Shown: one piece after another, positions 52,001 to 59,663 of the stretch | How positions within the stretch are numbered: the stretch's first letter is position 1 | Layout of the letters: every line of letters begins with the position of its first letter | Source: Halomonas sp. 1513 | Lineage (GTDB): Bacteria > Pseudomonadota > Gammaproteobacteria > Pseudomonadales > Halomonadaceae | Direction of reading: 5' to 3' | Assembly: GCA_001971685.1 (NCBI GenBank) | Contig: CP019326.1 | Coordinates: 1,178,001-1,242,000 of the forward strand | DNA length: 64,000 bases | Program-made: the position numbers and the translations under genes | Notes under the pieces: generated by a model | What the model saw: the letters and a program-made list of their open reading frames with translations, nothing else | What the model was told of the DNA's origin: nothing | The model's database searches: none

Positions 52001-52155
52001 AGGCTCAGCGACACATAGATCATGGGAATCGCGACGTCGGGATTGGCCTCCTTGGGAATCGCCTGGTAGGCCGCGCTGCCGGCCAGCAGCAGAAATGCCA
52101 GCAACAACAGAGTGGTGCGCGACCGCTGCAGGGCCGCTTCGATCAGGGTTCGCAT
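49087..52155 (-). CDS. RND-family efflux permease
   Basis: This 1022-residue inner-membrane pump has the two repeated halves of AcrB-type transporters, each with a large periplasmic loop: one membrane segment near the N-terminus, a loop, a block of segments from about 330 to 500, and the same again. ANPDVAIPMIYVSLSLEGVSPED follows the first segment. In the fourth segment, where AcrB has two Asp for proton relay, it has GMLVDGAIVV, i.e. a single Asp, as in some metal- and lipid-type RND pumps. It starts 1 base after the stop of its adaptor gene. No outer-membrane channel gene is adjacent, so a shared TolC-type protein is expected. Substrate unknown. Confidence 0.9.
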   Translation of the reverse strand: MRTLIEAALQRSRTTLLLLAFLLLAGSAAYQAIPKEANPDVAIPMIYVSLSLEGVSPEDGERLLVRPMEQELRSIAGVRKMTSQSSEGHASVTLEFDAGFDANQALADVRERVDIARSSLPDEADEPRVMEVNVALFPVLSIGLSGPLEETQRLAVARQLKEQIEGIPEVLEVDIGGEREDLLEIVVDPLVLDSYGVDFDSLFNMVSRNNRLVAAGSLDTGAGRMALKVPGVIERLEDVMGMPVKVEEDRVVTFGDVAHIRPTFKDPEGFARINDQPALVLEISKRAGANIIATVNAVRELFDEAGPLLPDGLEVTTIMDESETVDDMLSELLNNVLTAVVLVLIVILAVMGLRAALMVGLTIPGAFLTGILLIWSVGYTLNIVVLFALILVAGMLVDGAIVVSELADRHLSAGQTPSESWAGAASRMAWPVIASTATTLAVFLPLLFWPGVVGEFMKYLPATVILCLLASLAMALIFLPTLGSVVSRRQPRAADERREPRISRGGRLYRRALGWLLARPGTTLLAALGIMALVYTGYARFNHGVEFFPSVEPDSAQVLVRARGDLSALERDAVVRRAEQRLAGMSEVQALYARSFAVANDQLGPDVIGQLSFQFIDWQQRRPASQILAEMRERTADLPGVIFEFREQEQGPAGGKPIVLEISAQDPALTDRAVDELRAAMGELGGFRDIEDNRSLPGVEWRIEVDREAAARFGADVAAVGSAVQLVTTGLQVASYRPAEVTDEVDIRVRLPEAHRSLDQLQAMTINTERGQVPMSHFVELTPAPKVGSLQRIDGRRAITLEADVEAGAQPAERLRALGDAMQSLPDGVLVNIAGEQEDQQETAQFLITAFGVAIFLMTLILVTQFNSLYQAALVLSAIVFSTAGVLIGLLVNGQPFGIVMVGMGIIALAGIVVNNNIVLIDTYNQLRRDGLSSPEAALEAGGLRLRPVLLTAITTVLGLLPMVLGINVNLFAPSLGIGAPSTQWWTQLSSAIAGGLTFATGLTLLLTPCMLVLGGKMSSRR

Positions 52156-52156
52156 C

Positions 52157-53293
52157 TCAGTGCACCGCGCCGCCGCTGTTCGGCGTCTCAGGCAAATCGT
52201 CGCCGTCGAGCAGGGCATCGTCCTCGGCGGGGACAGGCTCGACCCGCTGTCCGGCCGAGACGAAGCCACCGCCCAGGGTGATCAGGGTGACGCTATCGGG
52301 CAGGCCGGTGACCCAGGCCTCGCGGCTGTCGGCGGCCAGCAGGCGCACCGCGTGGATCGTCACGCGCTCCTCGTCATCGATGGCGTAGACGCCGAGCTGC
52401 CCCGCGTCGTCGAGTACCAGCAGCGCCGGGGAGAGCCGGTGGGCAGGCTGTTCGGCGCGGGTGATGATCAGGCTGGCGCTGGCCCCGGCCAGGCGCCGGC
52501 GGTCGGGGTTGTCGAGACGCGCCTCGACCGCGAAACTGCGGGTGCCCTGGTCGGCGCGGCTGGCCACATAGCTGAGCTCGCCCTCGAGGGTGCTGCCGTC
52601 TAGCAGGCGCACGCTGACCGGCAGTCCGGGCTCGAGGTCGAGGGCGTCGCGCTGGGCGATATGGGCGCTGGCGCGCAGCCGGCTGTCGTCGACCAGCCGC
52701 GCGTAGACCTCACCCACCTGCAGGGTGGCGCCGGGATCGATATCGAGCTGGTCGAGGGTGCCGGCGAAGGGCGCCGTGGGGCGGGTGTGTGAGAGCATCT
52801 GGCGCAGCTGCTCGACCTCGGCCACCGCGCCGGCGACCGCACCGGCCAGGCGCAGCTGTTCGGTGCGCGAGACCAGGTCGCGCTGGCGCAGCTGGTCGGC
52901 GCCGTCGAGCTCGGCGCGGGCCAGCTCGAGATCGGCCTCGGCGCGGGCCAGCTGGGCAGGCAGGTCTTCGCGGTCGAGCTCGAGCAGCGTCTGGCCGGCC
53001 TCGACTCGCTCGCCCTGGGCCACCGGCAGCGCCTCGACCTGGCCCTCGCGGCGCGCGCGCAGCTCGATGTCCTGCCAGGCGGCAAGCTGGCCCTGGGCGG
53101 TCAGCCGGGGCGCGAAAGGCTGGGCCTCGCTGCGTTGTACTTCGACCCGAGACAGCGTGACATCGCTGGCCGGCTCGGCCTCCGGCGCCTGGGCGCTGAA
53201 GCGCTGCAGGTCGCCGAACAGCATCCACAGCAGCAGCGCCACGCCGCAGGCCAGTGCCAGCAGAAACGAGGGGGAGGGGCGACGCACGACCAT
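52157..53293 (-). CDS. Periplasmic adaptor (membrane fusion protein) of RND pump
   Basis: This 378-residue HlyD/AcrA-type adaptor has one N-terminal hydrophobic helix (SFLLALACGVALLLWMLFG), a lipoyl/barrel-sandwich segment (LRARREGQVEALPVAQGERVEAGQTLLELD, about 77-106), an alpha-helical hairpin (about 107-165) and beta-barrel domains. It links the pump encoded next, 1 base away, to an outer-membrane channel. AAGGAAGG precedes the ATG. No lipobox Cys is present, so it is anchored by its N-terminal helix. No adjacent regulator is seen. Confidence 0.88.
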   Translation of the reverse strand: MVVRRPSPSFLLALACGVALLLWMLFGDLQRFSAQAPEAEPASDVTLSRVEVQRSEAQPFAPRLTAQGQLAAWQDIELRARREGQVEALPVAQGERVEAGQTLLELDREDLPAQLARAEADLELARAELDGADQLRQRDLVSRTEQLRLAGAVAGAVAEVEQLRQMLSHTRPTAPFAGTLDQLDIDPGATLQVGEVYARLVDDSRLRASAHIAQRDALDLEPGLPVSVRLLDGSTLEGELSYVASRADQGTRSFAVEARLDNPDRRRLAGASASLIITRAEQPAHRLSPALLVLDDAGQLGVYAIDDEERVTIHAVRLLAADSREAWVTGLPDSVTLITLGGGFVSAGQRVEPVPAEDDALLDGDDLPETPNSGGAVH

Positions 53294-53375
53294 GGGCCTT
53301 CCTTGGTGAGTCGAAGAGGGCGGAGACGCTAATCAAGCGCAGCCTAGCATAGCGCAAATTGACCGCGAGAAACGA

Positions 53376-53401
53376 CATGCCCCGGCCGGGGCCGGGGCAT
53401 G
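53376..53401 (-). terminator. Hairpin after mqo
   Basis: CATGCCCCGGC (53376-53386) and its exact complement (53391-53401) form an 11-bp stem with a 4-base loop, 27 bases after the mqo stop on the minus strand. The following bases on that strand (TCGTTTC) are only weakly T-rich. It lies between mqo and the RND adaptor start. Confidence 0.65.
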
Positions 53402-53427
53402 TAGAGCAGTGCGCAGCGCGGGCAGGC

Positions 53428-54822
53428 TTACATCAGCGAGCTGGCCGCCGGACGCTCGAGGTCGGTGAGCGGAATTTCGCCGCTCAGCAGGTCGCGCTCG
53501 AAGGCTTCCTTGTCGACGTTGAAGCCGAGGAATTCCTGGGCCAGGTACATGTCCTTCTCGGCGTTGCCCAGGCAGCTGGTGCCGCCGGGCGACGGCGTCA
53601 TGTTGAACACGATGCCGGTACCCGGATTGATCTTGGCCTCGCCCATCACCAGCTTCTTCTGCTCCTTGTCGATCAGCTGCGGGCGCACGCCGCCGAAGCC
53701 CTTGGCGAAGCTGACCTCCTTGACGGTGAGGCTGGGCACGATCTTCTGCACGTCCTTGAGGAACAGCCGCTCGCGCAGCACCGGCACCTCGAACAGGAAG
53801 TTCTTGAAGATGTAGCGGCGAATGTCGCGCACCTTCATCAGGTCCCACAGCGCCTTGATCACGTTGCGGTCGAGGCGCAGCACCTTGACGAACTCGAAGA
53901 AGGTCTTGCCGTTGTAGCGCTCCAGCATCGGCAGCATCAGCGCGGTGGGGCCGAAGCGGGTCTTGTCCTCGACCAGCACGTCCGGGTCGCCGTGCACTGC
54001 GGCGAAGGGCAGGTTCTCGTTCTGCACGGTGTAGACCTTACCGTTGAGCACCTTGGGCGTGAAGTAGAAGGAGCCGGCCATAGGCAGGCACGACTTGTCC
54101 AGGCCGTAGCCCATCTTGTGGGCAAATAGCAGCGAGTGGCCGCCGGCGCTGACCACCACGTAGCGCGCTTTGAGGGTGCCCTTGTTGGGCGTCTTGACCT
54201 TGAACAGATCGCCGTCCTGCTGGATGTCCTCCACCGCGGTGGAAAGGTGGACATCGTAGGCCATGCCCTTGGCGTCGGCGCTCTTGCGACCCTCCTCGAC
54301 GAACGCTTCGGAGAGGGTGGTGTAGTTCACCGCGCTGTATTCGTCGGTAGAGCCCATCGCCACGATCGGCTGCTCGGAGGGGCGTCCCTCGACCAGTTTG
54401 GGCTCCAGCTCGGCGATATCGTCGCGCTCGAGCAGGCGCATCTGCGGAAACAGCTCCTTGAACTTGGTGAAGCGGTTACGCAGGAAGTCGCACTCGGTAT
54501 CGCCGACGCCGAGGACCATCTTGGGATACTTGTAGATGATCTTGTCGCGCATTTCCGGCGCCAGCTTGGTCGCGAAGTTGACCACCATGCCCGCGGTGCG
54601 CTTGGTCACCTTGGCCTTGTCGAGGGTGTAGTTGGTCTCGATGTCGCCGCAGTGGATAGTTTGGCTGTTGTTGCGGCCGTGTGAGTTGACGATCGCCACG
54701 TGATCGTACTTCTCGACCAGGCCGATGGCCTTGAGGTCGGTGTAGCGAGCCAGTTCATACATAAGGGCGGTGCCGGATACGCCGCCTCCCACGATCAGGA
54801 CATCATAGGTCGGTGTGGACAT
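53428..54822 (-). CDS. mqo: Malate:quinone oxidoreductase-like FAD protein (Helicobacter type)
   Basis: This 464-residue flavoprotein begins with a dinucleotide-binding motif DVLIVGGGVSGTALMYELARY (about 7-27) and has NSHGRNNSQTIHCGDIETNY (about 46-65), typical of the short, Helicobacter/Campylobacter-like malate:quinone oxidoreductases. These are distinct from the 540-residue E. coli Mqo. Members oxidise malate to oxaloacetate at the inner face of the membrane and feed the quinone pool; close relatives use other 2-hydroxyacids. The ATG at 54822 gives MSTPTYDV; an in-frame ATG at 54840 adds six residues and overlaps the GAGAG site. A strong -10 and a palindrome lie about 110 bases upstream. 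Confidence 0.75.
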   Translation of the reverse strand: MSTPTYDVLIVGGGVSGTALMYELARYTDLKAIGLVEKYDHVAIVNSHGRNNSQTIHCGDIETNYTLDKAKVTKRTAGMVVNFATKLAPEMRDKIIYKYPKMVLGVGDTECDFLRNRFTKFKELFPQMRLLERDDIAELEPKLVEGRPSEQPIVAMGSTDEYSAVNYTTLSEAFVEEGRKSADAKGMAYDVHLSTAVEDIQQDGDLFKVKTPNKGTLKARYVVVSAGGHSLLFAHKMGYGLDKSCLPMAGSFYFTPKVLNGKVYTVQNENLPFAAVHGDPDVLVEDKTRFGPTALMLPMLERYNGKTFFEFVKVLRLDRNVIKALWDLMKVRDIRRYIFKNFLFEVPVLRERLFLKDVQKIVPSLTVKEVSFAKGFGGVRPQLIDKEQKKLVMGEAKINPGTGIVFNMTPSPGGTSCLGNAEKDMYLAQEFLGFNVDKEAFERDLLSGEIPLTDLERPAASSLM

Positions 54823-54930
54823 GGGGGCTCTCGCTTGCATGGTGCGGAACGAATCCCTCGGCGGTGACCGAAGGCCCTGGCCGGCGGCAATGATCGATCA
54901 CCGCAGGCTCGACGTCATTCAGATGGCTGC

Positions 54931-54959
54931 ATTATAGACGCTTTGTCGACAAATTAAAT
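54931..54959 (-). promoter_or_regulatory. mqo promoter with TTTGTCGACAAA palindrome
   Basis: On the minus strand a perfect TATAAT (complement of 54931-54936) lacks a good -35. A perfect 12-bp palindrome, TTTGTCGACAAA (54942-54953), fills the spacer. An operator in this place would repress mqo. The palindrome is not one I can tie to a named regulator. Confidence 0.5.
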
Positions 54960-55062
54960 CCATGCCAAAGCTCGACTTTATGCTCAGTCGATTGGCCATA
55001 AGGTATCTCTTTGGTCAGGGCGGCTTGGAAATAGGCTGATAAATCATTGGCTTACAAAGAAA

Positions 55063-55092
55063 TGCGCCGCACCATGCAAATGGTGCGGCGCA
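55063..55092 (-). terminator. Terminator of the HAD-IB gene
   Basis: TGCGCCGCACCAT (55063-55075) and its exact complement (55080-55092) form a 13-bp stem with loop GCAA. On the minus strand it is followed by TTTCTTTG. It lies 46 bases after the stop of the HAD-IB gene. Confidence 0.8.
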
Positions 55093-55137
55093 ATATCATA
55101 CGTTGGTCGTAGTCTTGGCGGTGGCGTGCGGCTCTGT

Positions 55138-55791
55138 TCAGCGCAGGCTCATGATCCGCCAATTCCGCGCCTGCGCAACCTCGCGCAGGGTGTCGTCGGG
55201 ATCGACGGCCACCGGATGATCGACCTGCTCCAGCAGCGGCAGATCATTGTGCGAATCGCTGTAGAACCAGGCGCCGTCCAGTGTCAGCTCCTTGTCGGCG
55301 AGCCATGCCTCGAGGCGCTCGACCTTGCCTTCCCGGTAGCTGGGGGTGCCCGAGACGCGGCCGGTATAGCGGCCGTCGACGATTTCCGGCTCCACGGCGA
55401 TCAGGTGGTCGACGCCGAGGCGCTCGGCGATCGGGCCGGTGATGAAACGATTGGTGGCGGTGATGATCAGCAGGGTGTCGCCGCGGGTGCGGTGGCGCGC
55501 CAATAGCTCTTCGCCCTTGGCGAGGATGTTCGGCTCGATCTTGCTGGCCATGAACTGCTGGTGCCAGGCGGCAAGCTGCTCCGGGGTGTTGTCGGCCAAA
55601 GGCTTCAGGGCGACCTCGAGGAAGGCGTGGATATCCAGGGTGCCGGCATCGTAGTCGCGCATGAAGCGCTCATTAGCCTCGCGGTAGCTCACCGGGTCGA
55701 CGGCGCCTTGCTCGAGCAGAAATTCGCCCCAGGCGTGATCGCTGTCGATGCCAAGCAGGGTATTGTCGAGATCGAAGATAGCCAGACTCAA
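55138..55791 (-). CDS. HAD-IB family phosphatase
   Basis: This 217-residue cytoplasmic phosphatase has the SerB-like HAD-IB motifs: nucleophile AIFDLDNTLLGIDSD (D7, D9 region), LLIITATN (motif II), GKVERL (Lys, motif III) and YSDSHNDLPLLE (motif IV). It is divergent from rppH and ptsP by 148 bp, the same arrangement as in Pseudomonas aeruginosa, where the equivalent gene (PA0335) has been reported to act as a histidinol-phosphate phosphatase. That makes histidine synthesis a candidate role; phosphoserine is an alternative. A terminator lies 46 bases downstream. Confidence 0.8.
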   Translation of the reverse strand: MSLAIFDLDNTLLGIDSDHAWGEFLLEQGAVDPVSYREANERFMRDYDAGTLDIHAFLEVALKPLADNTPEQLAAWHQQFMASKIEPNILAKGEELLARHRTRGDTLLIITATNRFITGPIAERLGVDHLIAVEPEIVDGRYTGRVSGTPSYREGKVERLEAWLADKELTLDGAWFYSDSHNDLPLLEQVDHPVAVDPDDTLREVAQARNWRIMSLR

Positions 55792-55828
55792 GGCGCGCTC
55801 CTAGGGTGTGGGAGAAAAACAGCCGCCG

Positions 55829-55858
55829 ATTATTGCAGAGTTGGCTGCCTGGCAACAA
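55829..55858 (-). promoter_or_regulatory. Possible promoter of the HAD-IB gene
   Basis: On the minus strand TTGTTG (complement of 55853-55858) and AATAAT (complement of 55829-55834) are 18 bp apart. Both boxes are imperfect. They are placed 38 bases upstream of the HAD-IB start. Confidence 0.3.
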
Positions 55859-55939
55859 TGCCGAGGCCGCAAGCGTATTGATGGGGTTTCCGGCTTTGTG
55901 GAAGAATGGCTGCAATAGTGGATTGATAAGGTGACGTCC

Positions 55940-56431
55940 GTGATCGACGCTGACGGCTTCCGCCCCAACGTTGGCATCATCATTGCCAACCGCGAGGGCC
56001 AGCTGCTTTGGGCGCGTCGGGTAGGACAGAATGCGTGGCAGTTTCCCCAGGGAGGCATCAAGTCTGACGAGACACCACAGCAGGCGCTGTATCGCGAGCT
56101 GGAAGAAGAGATCGGCTTGACGTCTGCCGATGTCGACGTGCTGGCCTGTACCCGGGGGTGGCTGCGCTATCGTCTGCCACGACGCATGATAAGAACGCAT
56201 TCGCGGCCGGTATGCATCGGCCAAAAGCAGAAGTGGTTTTTGCTGCAGATACGCTGTCAGGATAGCCAGATCTGTGTGGATACGACCCCCAAGCCGGAGT
56301 TCGATGGCTGGCGCTGGGTTAGCTACTGGTATCCACTGGGGCAGGTGGTGCCCTTCAAGCGGGAGGTCTATCGCCGCGCGCTGCGCGAGCTGGCTCCTCG
56401 CGCGCAGCGGCTGGCGCTGGGTGACGACTGA
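55940..56431 (+). CDS. rppH: RNA pyrophosphohydrolase
   Basis: This 163-residue Nudix enzyme converts the 5' triphosphate (or diphosphate) of mRNA to monophosphate, which opens it to RNase E. It matches E. coli RppH closely: [48 protein letters not shown] (Nudix box) and [15 protein letters not shown] choose GTG 55940 (MIDADGFRP), which equals the E. coli N-terminus and has AAGG about 8 bases upstream; GTG 55931 would add three residues. ptsP follows after 54 bases, as in many gammaproteobacteria. Confidence 0.95.
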   Translation: MIDADGFRPNVGIIIANREGQLLWARRVGQNAWQFPQGGIKSDETPQQALYRELEEEIGLTSADVDVLACTRGWLRYRLPRRMIRTHSRPVCIGQKQKWFLLQIRCQDSQICVDTTPKPEFDGWRWVSYWYPLGQVVPFKREVYRRALRELAPRAQRLALGDD

Positions 56432-56485
56432 CCCCGCCAGCGGCACGACATTCAGGCCCCGCGGGGCCCCATAAGAAGAATGCTT

Positions 56486-58747
56486 ATGCTCGATGTCCTT
56501 CGCCGCATCGTTCAGGAGGTCAATAGCGCACGCACCCTGGAGGCTGCGCTGTCGACCATGGTGCGGCGTATCCGCAAGGCGATGCGCACCGACGTGTGCT
56601 CGTTCTATCTGTTCGATGCCGACCAGCAGCGACTGGTACTCAATGACACCATCGGGTTGCACAGCCGCGCCGTGGGGCAGGTCTCACTGCGCTTGGGGGA
56701 GGGCCTGGTGGGGCTGGTCGGCCAGCGCGAGGAGCCCCTCAACCTCGAGGATGCCCCTGGCCATCCGCTGTTCCGCTATTTCGAGGAGACCGGCGAGGAG
56801 CGCTACTCGAGCTTTCTCGGCGTGCCGATCATCCATCAGCGGCGCATGCTCGGCGTGCTGGTGGTGCAGCAGCAGGACAAGCGCCGTTTCGATGAGGGCG
56901 ACGAAGCCTTTCTGGTGACCATGGCCGCACAGCTGGCCGGGGTGCTGGCTCATGCGCTGGCCACCGGCGGGCTGTCTCGCTCCAGTCGCGGTGACGGCCA
57001 GGCCATGTTCACCGGGGTGGCGACCTCGCCGGGCATGGTCATCGGCGAGGCGCTGGTGATTGCGCCGCCGGCCGATCTCGACAATGTTCCCGACCTGATT
57101 CCCACCGACGTCGACTACGAGATCAAGCGCCTCAAGGACGCCATCTACCGGGTGCGCGATGAGATTCGCGCCGCCGGTGAGCGGCTGGCCAGTCGCATCA
57201 GCGCCCAGGAGCTGGCGCTGTTCGAGGTCTATCAGGAGATGCTCAGCGAAGCGGCGCTGGGCCACGAGGTCGAAAAGCGCATCCGCGAGGGCCAGTGGGC
57301 ACCCGGTGCCCTGGCCGATGTGGTGCGCCGCCACGTGCAGTATCTCGAGCGGGTCGACGACAACTACCTGCGCGAGCGCGCCGCGGATATCCGTGACCTG
57401 GGGCGCCGGGTGCTGGCTCACCTTCAGGAGGAGACGCCGCAGACTCCGGACACCTTCGCCGAGCGTACCGTGCTGGTGGGCGACGAGATCAGCGTGGCGA
57501 CCCTGGGCGAAGTGCCCCGTGACAAGCTGGCCGGCCTGGTCTCGGTGCGCGGCTCGAGCACCTCCCACGTGGCGATCATCGCCCGGGCGATGGGGATTCC
57601 CGCCGTGCTGGGCATGGTCGACCTGCCGCTGCCGCGCCTGAATGGCGCCAAGGTGGTGCTCGACGGCCACCGCGGCCGGCTGTTCGTGCGCCCCGGTGCC
57701 GACATCGAGACCCACTACCGGGCGCTGATCGCCGAGGAGGATGCGCTCTCGGCGGTGCTCGAGCACGAGCAGGACCTGCCCAGCGAAACGCCCGACGGCC
57801 ATGTCATGCCGCTGATGGTCAATACCGGCCTGGCGGTGGACGCGGTGGCGTCACTCAAGCCGCGCATCAGCGGGGTGGGCCTGTACCGCACCGAAGTGCC
57901 GTTCATGATTACCGAGCGCTTCCCCGGTGAGCAGGAGCAGATCCGCCTCTACCGCGACCAGCTCGAGAGCTTCGCGCCGCTGCCAGTGGTGATGCGTACC
58001 CTGGATATCGGTGGCGACAAGGACCTGCCGTACTTTCCCATCGACGAGGCCAATCCCTTCCTCGGCTGGCGCGGTATCCGCGTGACGCTGGACCATCCCG
58101 AGGTGTTGATGGTGCAGCTGCGCGCCATGCTCAAGGCCTCCCAGGGGCTAGATAACCTCCAGGTGCTGCTGCCCATGGTCACCAACGTCGACGAGGTCGA
58201 TGATGCGCTGCGCCTGCTCGACCGCGCCCTGGAGGAGATCGCCGAGGAGGGCGTCAGCGTGCCCAGGCCCCAGGTCGGAGTGATGCTCGAAGTGCCGGCC
58301 ACGCTCTACCAGCTCGCCGCGCTGGCGGAGCGGGTCGATTTCTTCTCGGTGGGCAGCAACGACCTGACCCAGTACCTGCTGGCCGTGGATCGCAACAATC
58401 CGCGTGTCGCCGAGCTCTACGACGCCTGCCACCCGGCAGTGCTGGTCGCGCTGGATCGCCTCGCCAAGGAGTCGGCGGCGCTGGAGGTGCCGGTGTCGCT
58501 GTGCGGCGAGCTGGCAGGGGACCCGGCCGGCGCGCTGCTGCTGATGGGCATGGGCTTCGATGCGCTGTCGATGAATGCACCCAGCCTGCCACGAGTGCGT
58601 GCGGCGATCCGCCGCGTGCCGCTGGCTGCCGCCCAGTCGCTGGTCAGCGAAACCTTGCAGCTGGAGTCGCCGGCCAAGGTGCGTGCCCATCTCGCTGCCA
58701 GGCTGGGTGAGTGGCAGTTGGCGCATCTGCTCCCGCCGCGAGACTAG
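56486..58747 (+). CDS. ptsP: Phosphoenolpyruvate-protein phosphotransferase PtsP (EI-Ntr)
   Basis: This 753-residue protein is enzyme I of the nitrogen-related phosphotransferase chain (PtsP, PtsO/NPr, PtsN). It has an N-terminal GAF domain (about 1-160), then an EI-like region with the phospho-His segment GSSTSHVAIIARAMGIP (about 353-369) and the PEP-binding barrel with LYRTEVPFM, RTLDIGGDK and the catalytic CGELAGDP. The GAF domain senses glutamine or 2-oxoglutarate in studied relatives. ATG 56486 (MLDVLRRIVQEV) matches the Pseudomonas N-terminus and has AAGAAG 7 bases upstream; ATG 56480 lies in frame two codons earlier. It follows rppH by 54 bases. Confidence 0.94.
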   Translation: MLDVLRRIVQEVNSARTLEAALSTMVRRIRKAMRTDVCSFYLFDADQQRLVLNDTIGLHSRAVGQVSLRLGEGLVGLVGQREEPLNLEDAPGHPLFRYFEETGEERYSSFLGVPIIHQRRMLGVLVVQQQDKRRFDEGDEAFLVTMAAQLAGVLAHALATGGLSRSSRGDGQAMFTGVATSPGMVIGEALVIAPPADLDNVPDLIPTDVDYEIKRLKDAIYRVRDEIRAAGERLASRISAQELALFEVYQEMLSEAALGHEVEKRIREGQWAPGALADVVRRHVQYLERVDDNYLRERAADIRDLGRRVLAHLQEETPQTPDTFAERTVLVGDEISVATLGEVPRDKLAGLVSVRGSSTSHVAIIARAMGIPAVLGMVDLPLPRLNGAKVVLDGHRGRLFVRPGADIETHYRALIAEEDALSAVLEHEQDLPSETPDGHVMPLMVNTGLAVDAVASLKPRISGVGLYRTEVPFMITERFPGEQEQIRLYRDQLESFAPLPVVMRTLDIGGDKDLPYFPIDEANPFLGWRGIRVTLDHPEVLMVQLRAMLKASQGLDNLQVLLPMVTNVDEVDDALRLLDRALEEIAEEGVSVPRPQVGVMLEVPATLYQLAALAERVDFFSVGSNDLTQYLLAVDRNNPRVAELYDACHPAVLVALDRLAKESAALEVPVSLCGELAGDPAGALLLMGMGFDALSMNAPSLPRVRAAIRRVPLAAAQSLVSETLQLESPAKVRAHLAARLGEWQLAHLLPPRD

Positions 58748-58773
58748 GCTTGTTGAGCGCCCAGCGCCCGGCA

Positions 58774-59550
58774 TCAGGTGCCGAGGAGCAGGTGTTCGGT
58801 GGTTTCGCCGGCGGGGAGGCCGCCGGGGCCGAAGCGACGCTCGGTGATCTCGATATGCCCGTCGGCGTGCCAGCTCAGCCAGCTGGTGGCGCGGGTGCCG
58901 TACTCCTCGCCGACGATAAATGGCGGCGACAGGAAGCGCTCCAGCGCCTCGCCGACGCCGGTGTCCGGCAGTTGGGTCGGATCGCTGACCTGGCGCTGGT
59001 CGGCCATGGCGGCGAGGGCATCCTCGGGCCAGCGGCCGCTATCAAGGCTGGCAGCGAGCCCGCGCTTGGCGAGCGTTAGCTTGGGCCAGGGCGTCTCCAG
59101 GTCGGCATTGGAGAGCCCGTAGCAGCCCGGAGCGAGCGGCTGTAGCGCCAGGCGGGCATGGCCGCGATGCAGGTGCCACAGCCGTTGCGCGTCCCCGACC
59201 AGCAGGTTGAAGCCACCATAGTGCCACGCGTCGCCCTCGGCTAGCCGCGCCAGCCAGCCCGGCAGGTCGTCGCTGAGCAGCGCCTGGCGCACCAGTTCGC
59301 CGCGGCTGGGGGCAGTGTCGGCGACGCCGATGCGCGGGTCGCGGACGTTGGTGATGGCCGCCATGCGCCCGTCGCGATGCAGCGCTAGCCAGCTGCCGCC
59401 GGCCAGCAGGTCGCGCCCGCCGAGAATGGCCGGCGTATCGTGCCAGCGAGCCAGCGGCGCGGTCGGTCGGGCGTGGCGTTCATCGCGGTTGGCGATGAGT
59501 CGCAACGGCAGCGAAGCGTGGGGATGAAAGGCGAAGGCGATCAGGCACAT
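58774..59550 (-). CDS. NRDE-family (TANGO2-like) protein
   Basis: This 258-residue protein starts MCLIAFAFHPH and contains IANRDERHARP (about 19-29), the NRDE motif that names the family. GGRDLLAGGSWLALHRDGRMAAITNVRDP and YGGFNLLVGD follow, which are also typical. The N-terminal MCL suggests a Cys2 exposed after Met removal, as in Ntn hydrolases, but activity is not established. Human TANGO2 has been linked to lipid or heme handling. The gene is convergent with ptsP, with 26 bases between the ends, and divergent from the sensor-like gene at 59.7 kb. Confidence 0.85.
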   Translation of the reverse strand: MCLIAFAFHPHASLPLRLIANRDERHARPTAPLARWHDTPAILGGRDLLAGGSWLALHRDGRMAAITNVRDPRIGVADTAPSRGELVRQALLSDDLPGWLARLAEGDAWHYGGFNLLVGDAQRLWHLHRGHARLALQPLAPGCYGLSNADLETPWPKLTLAKRGLAASLDSGRWPEDALAAMADQRQVSDPTQLPDTGVGEALERFLSPPFIVGEEYGTRATSWLSWHADGHIEITERRFGPGGLPAGETTEHLLLGT

Positions 59551-59663
59551 CGCACTACCATACCGCGCGGCGAGGCCGTCACAAAGCGCGCGCTGTCGGC
59601 GTCATGACAGGCGCCGCGCATTTTCGTACACTCAAATGCCTTCGACGATTCACAGGGATGAGA

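Larger units (their letters stand above)
54823..55137. other. Intergenic region between mqo and the HAD-IB gene
   Basis: This 315-bp AT-rich stretch, lying between two minus-strand genes, holds the mqo promoter region (54931-54959) and the terminator of the HAD-IB gene (55063-55092). A 25-codon plus-strand frame at 54962-55039 has no ribosome-binding site. I see no RNA gene. Confidence 0.6.

Noticed and set aside
54962..55039. 25-codon plus-strand frame in the mqo upstream gap
   Set aside because: No Shine-Dalgarno sequence and no promoter; it overlaps non-coding control DNA.
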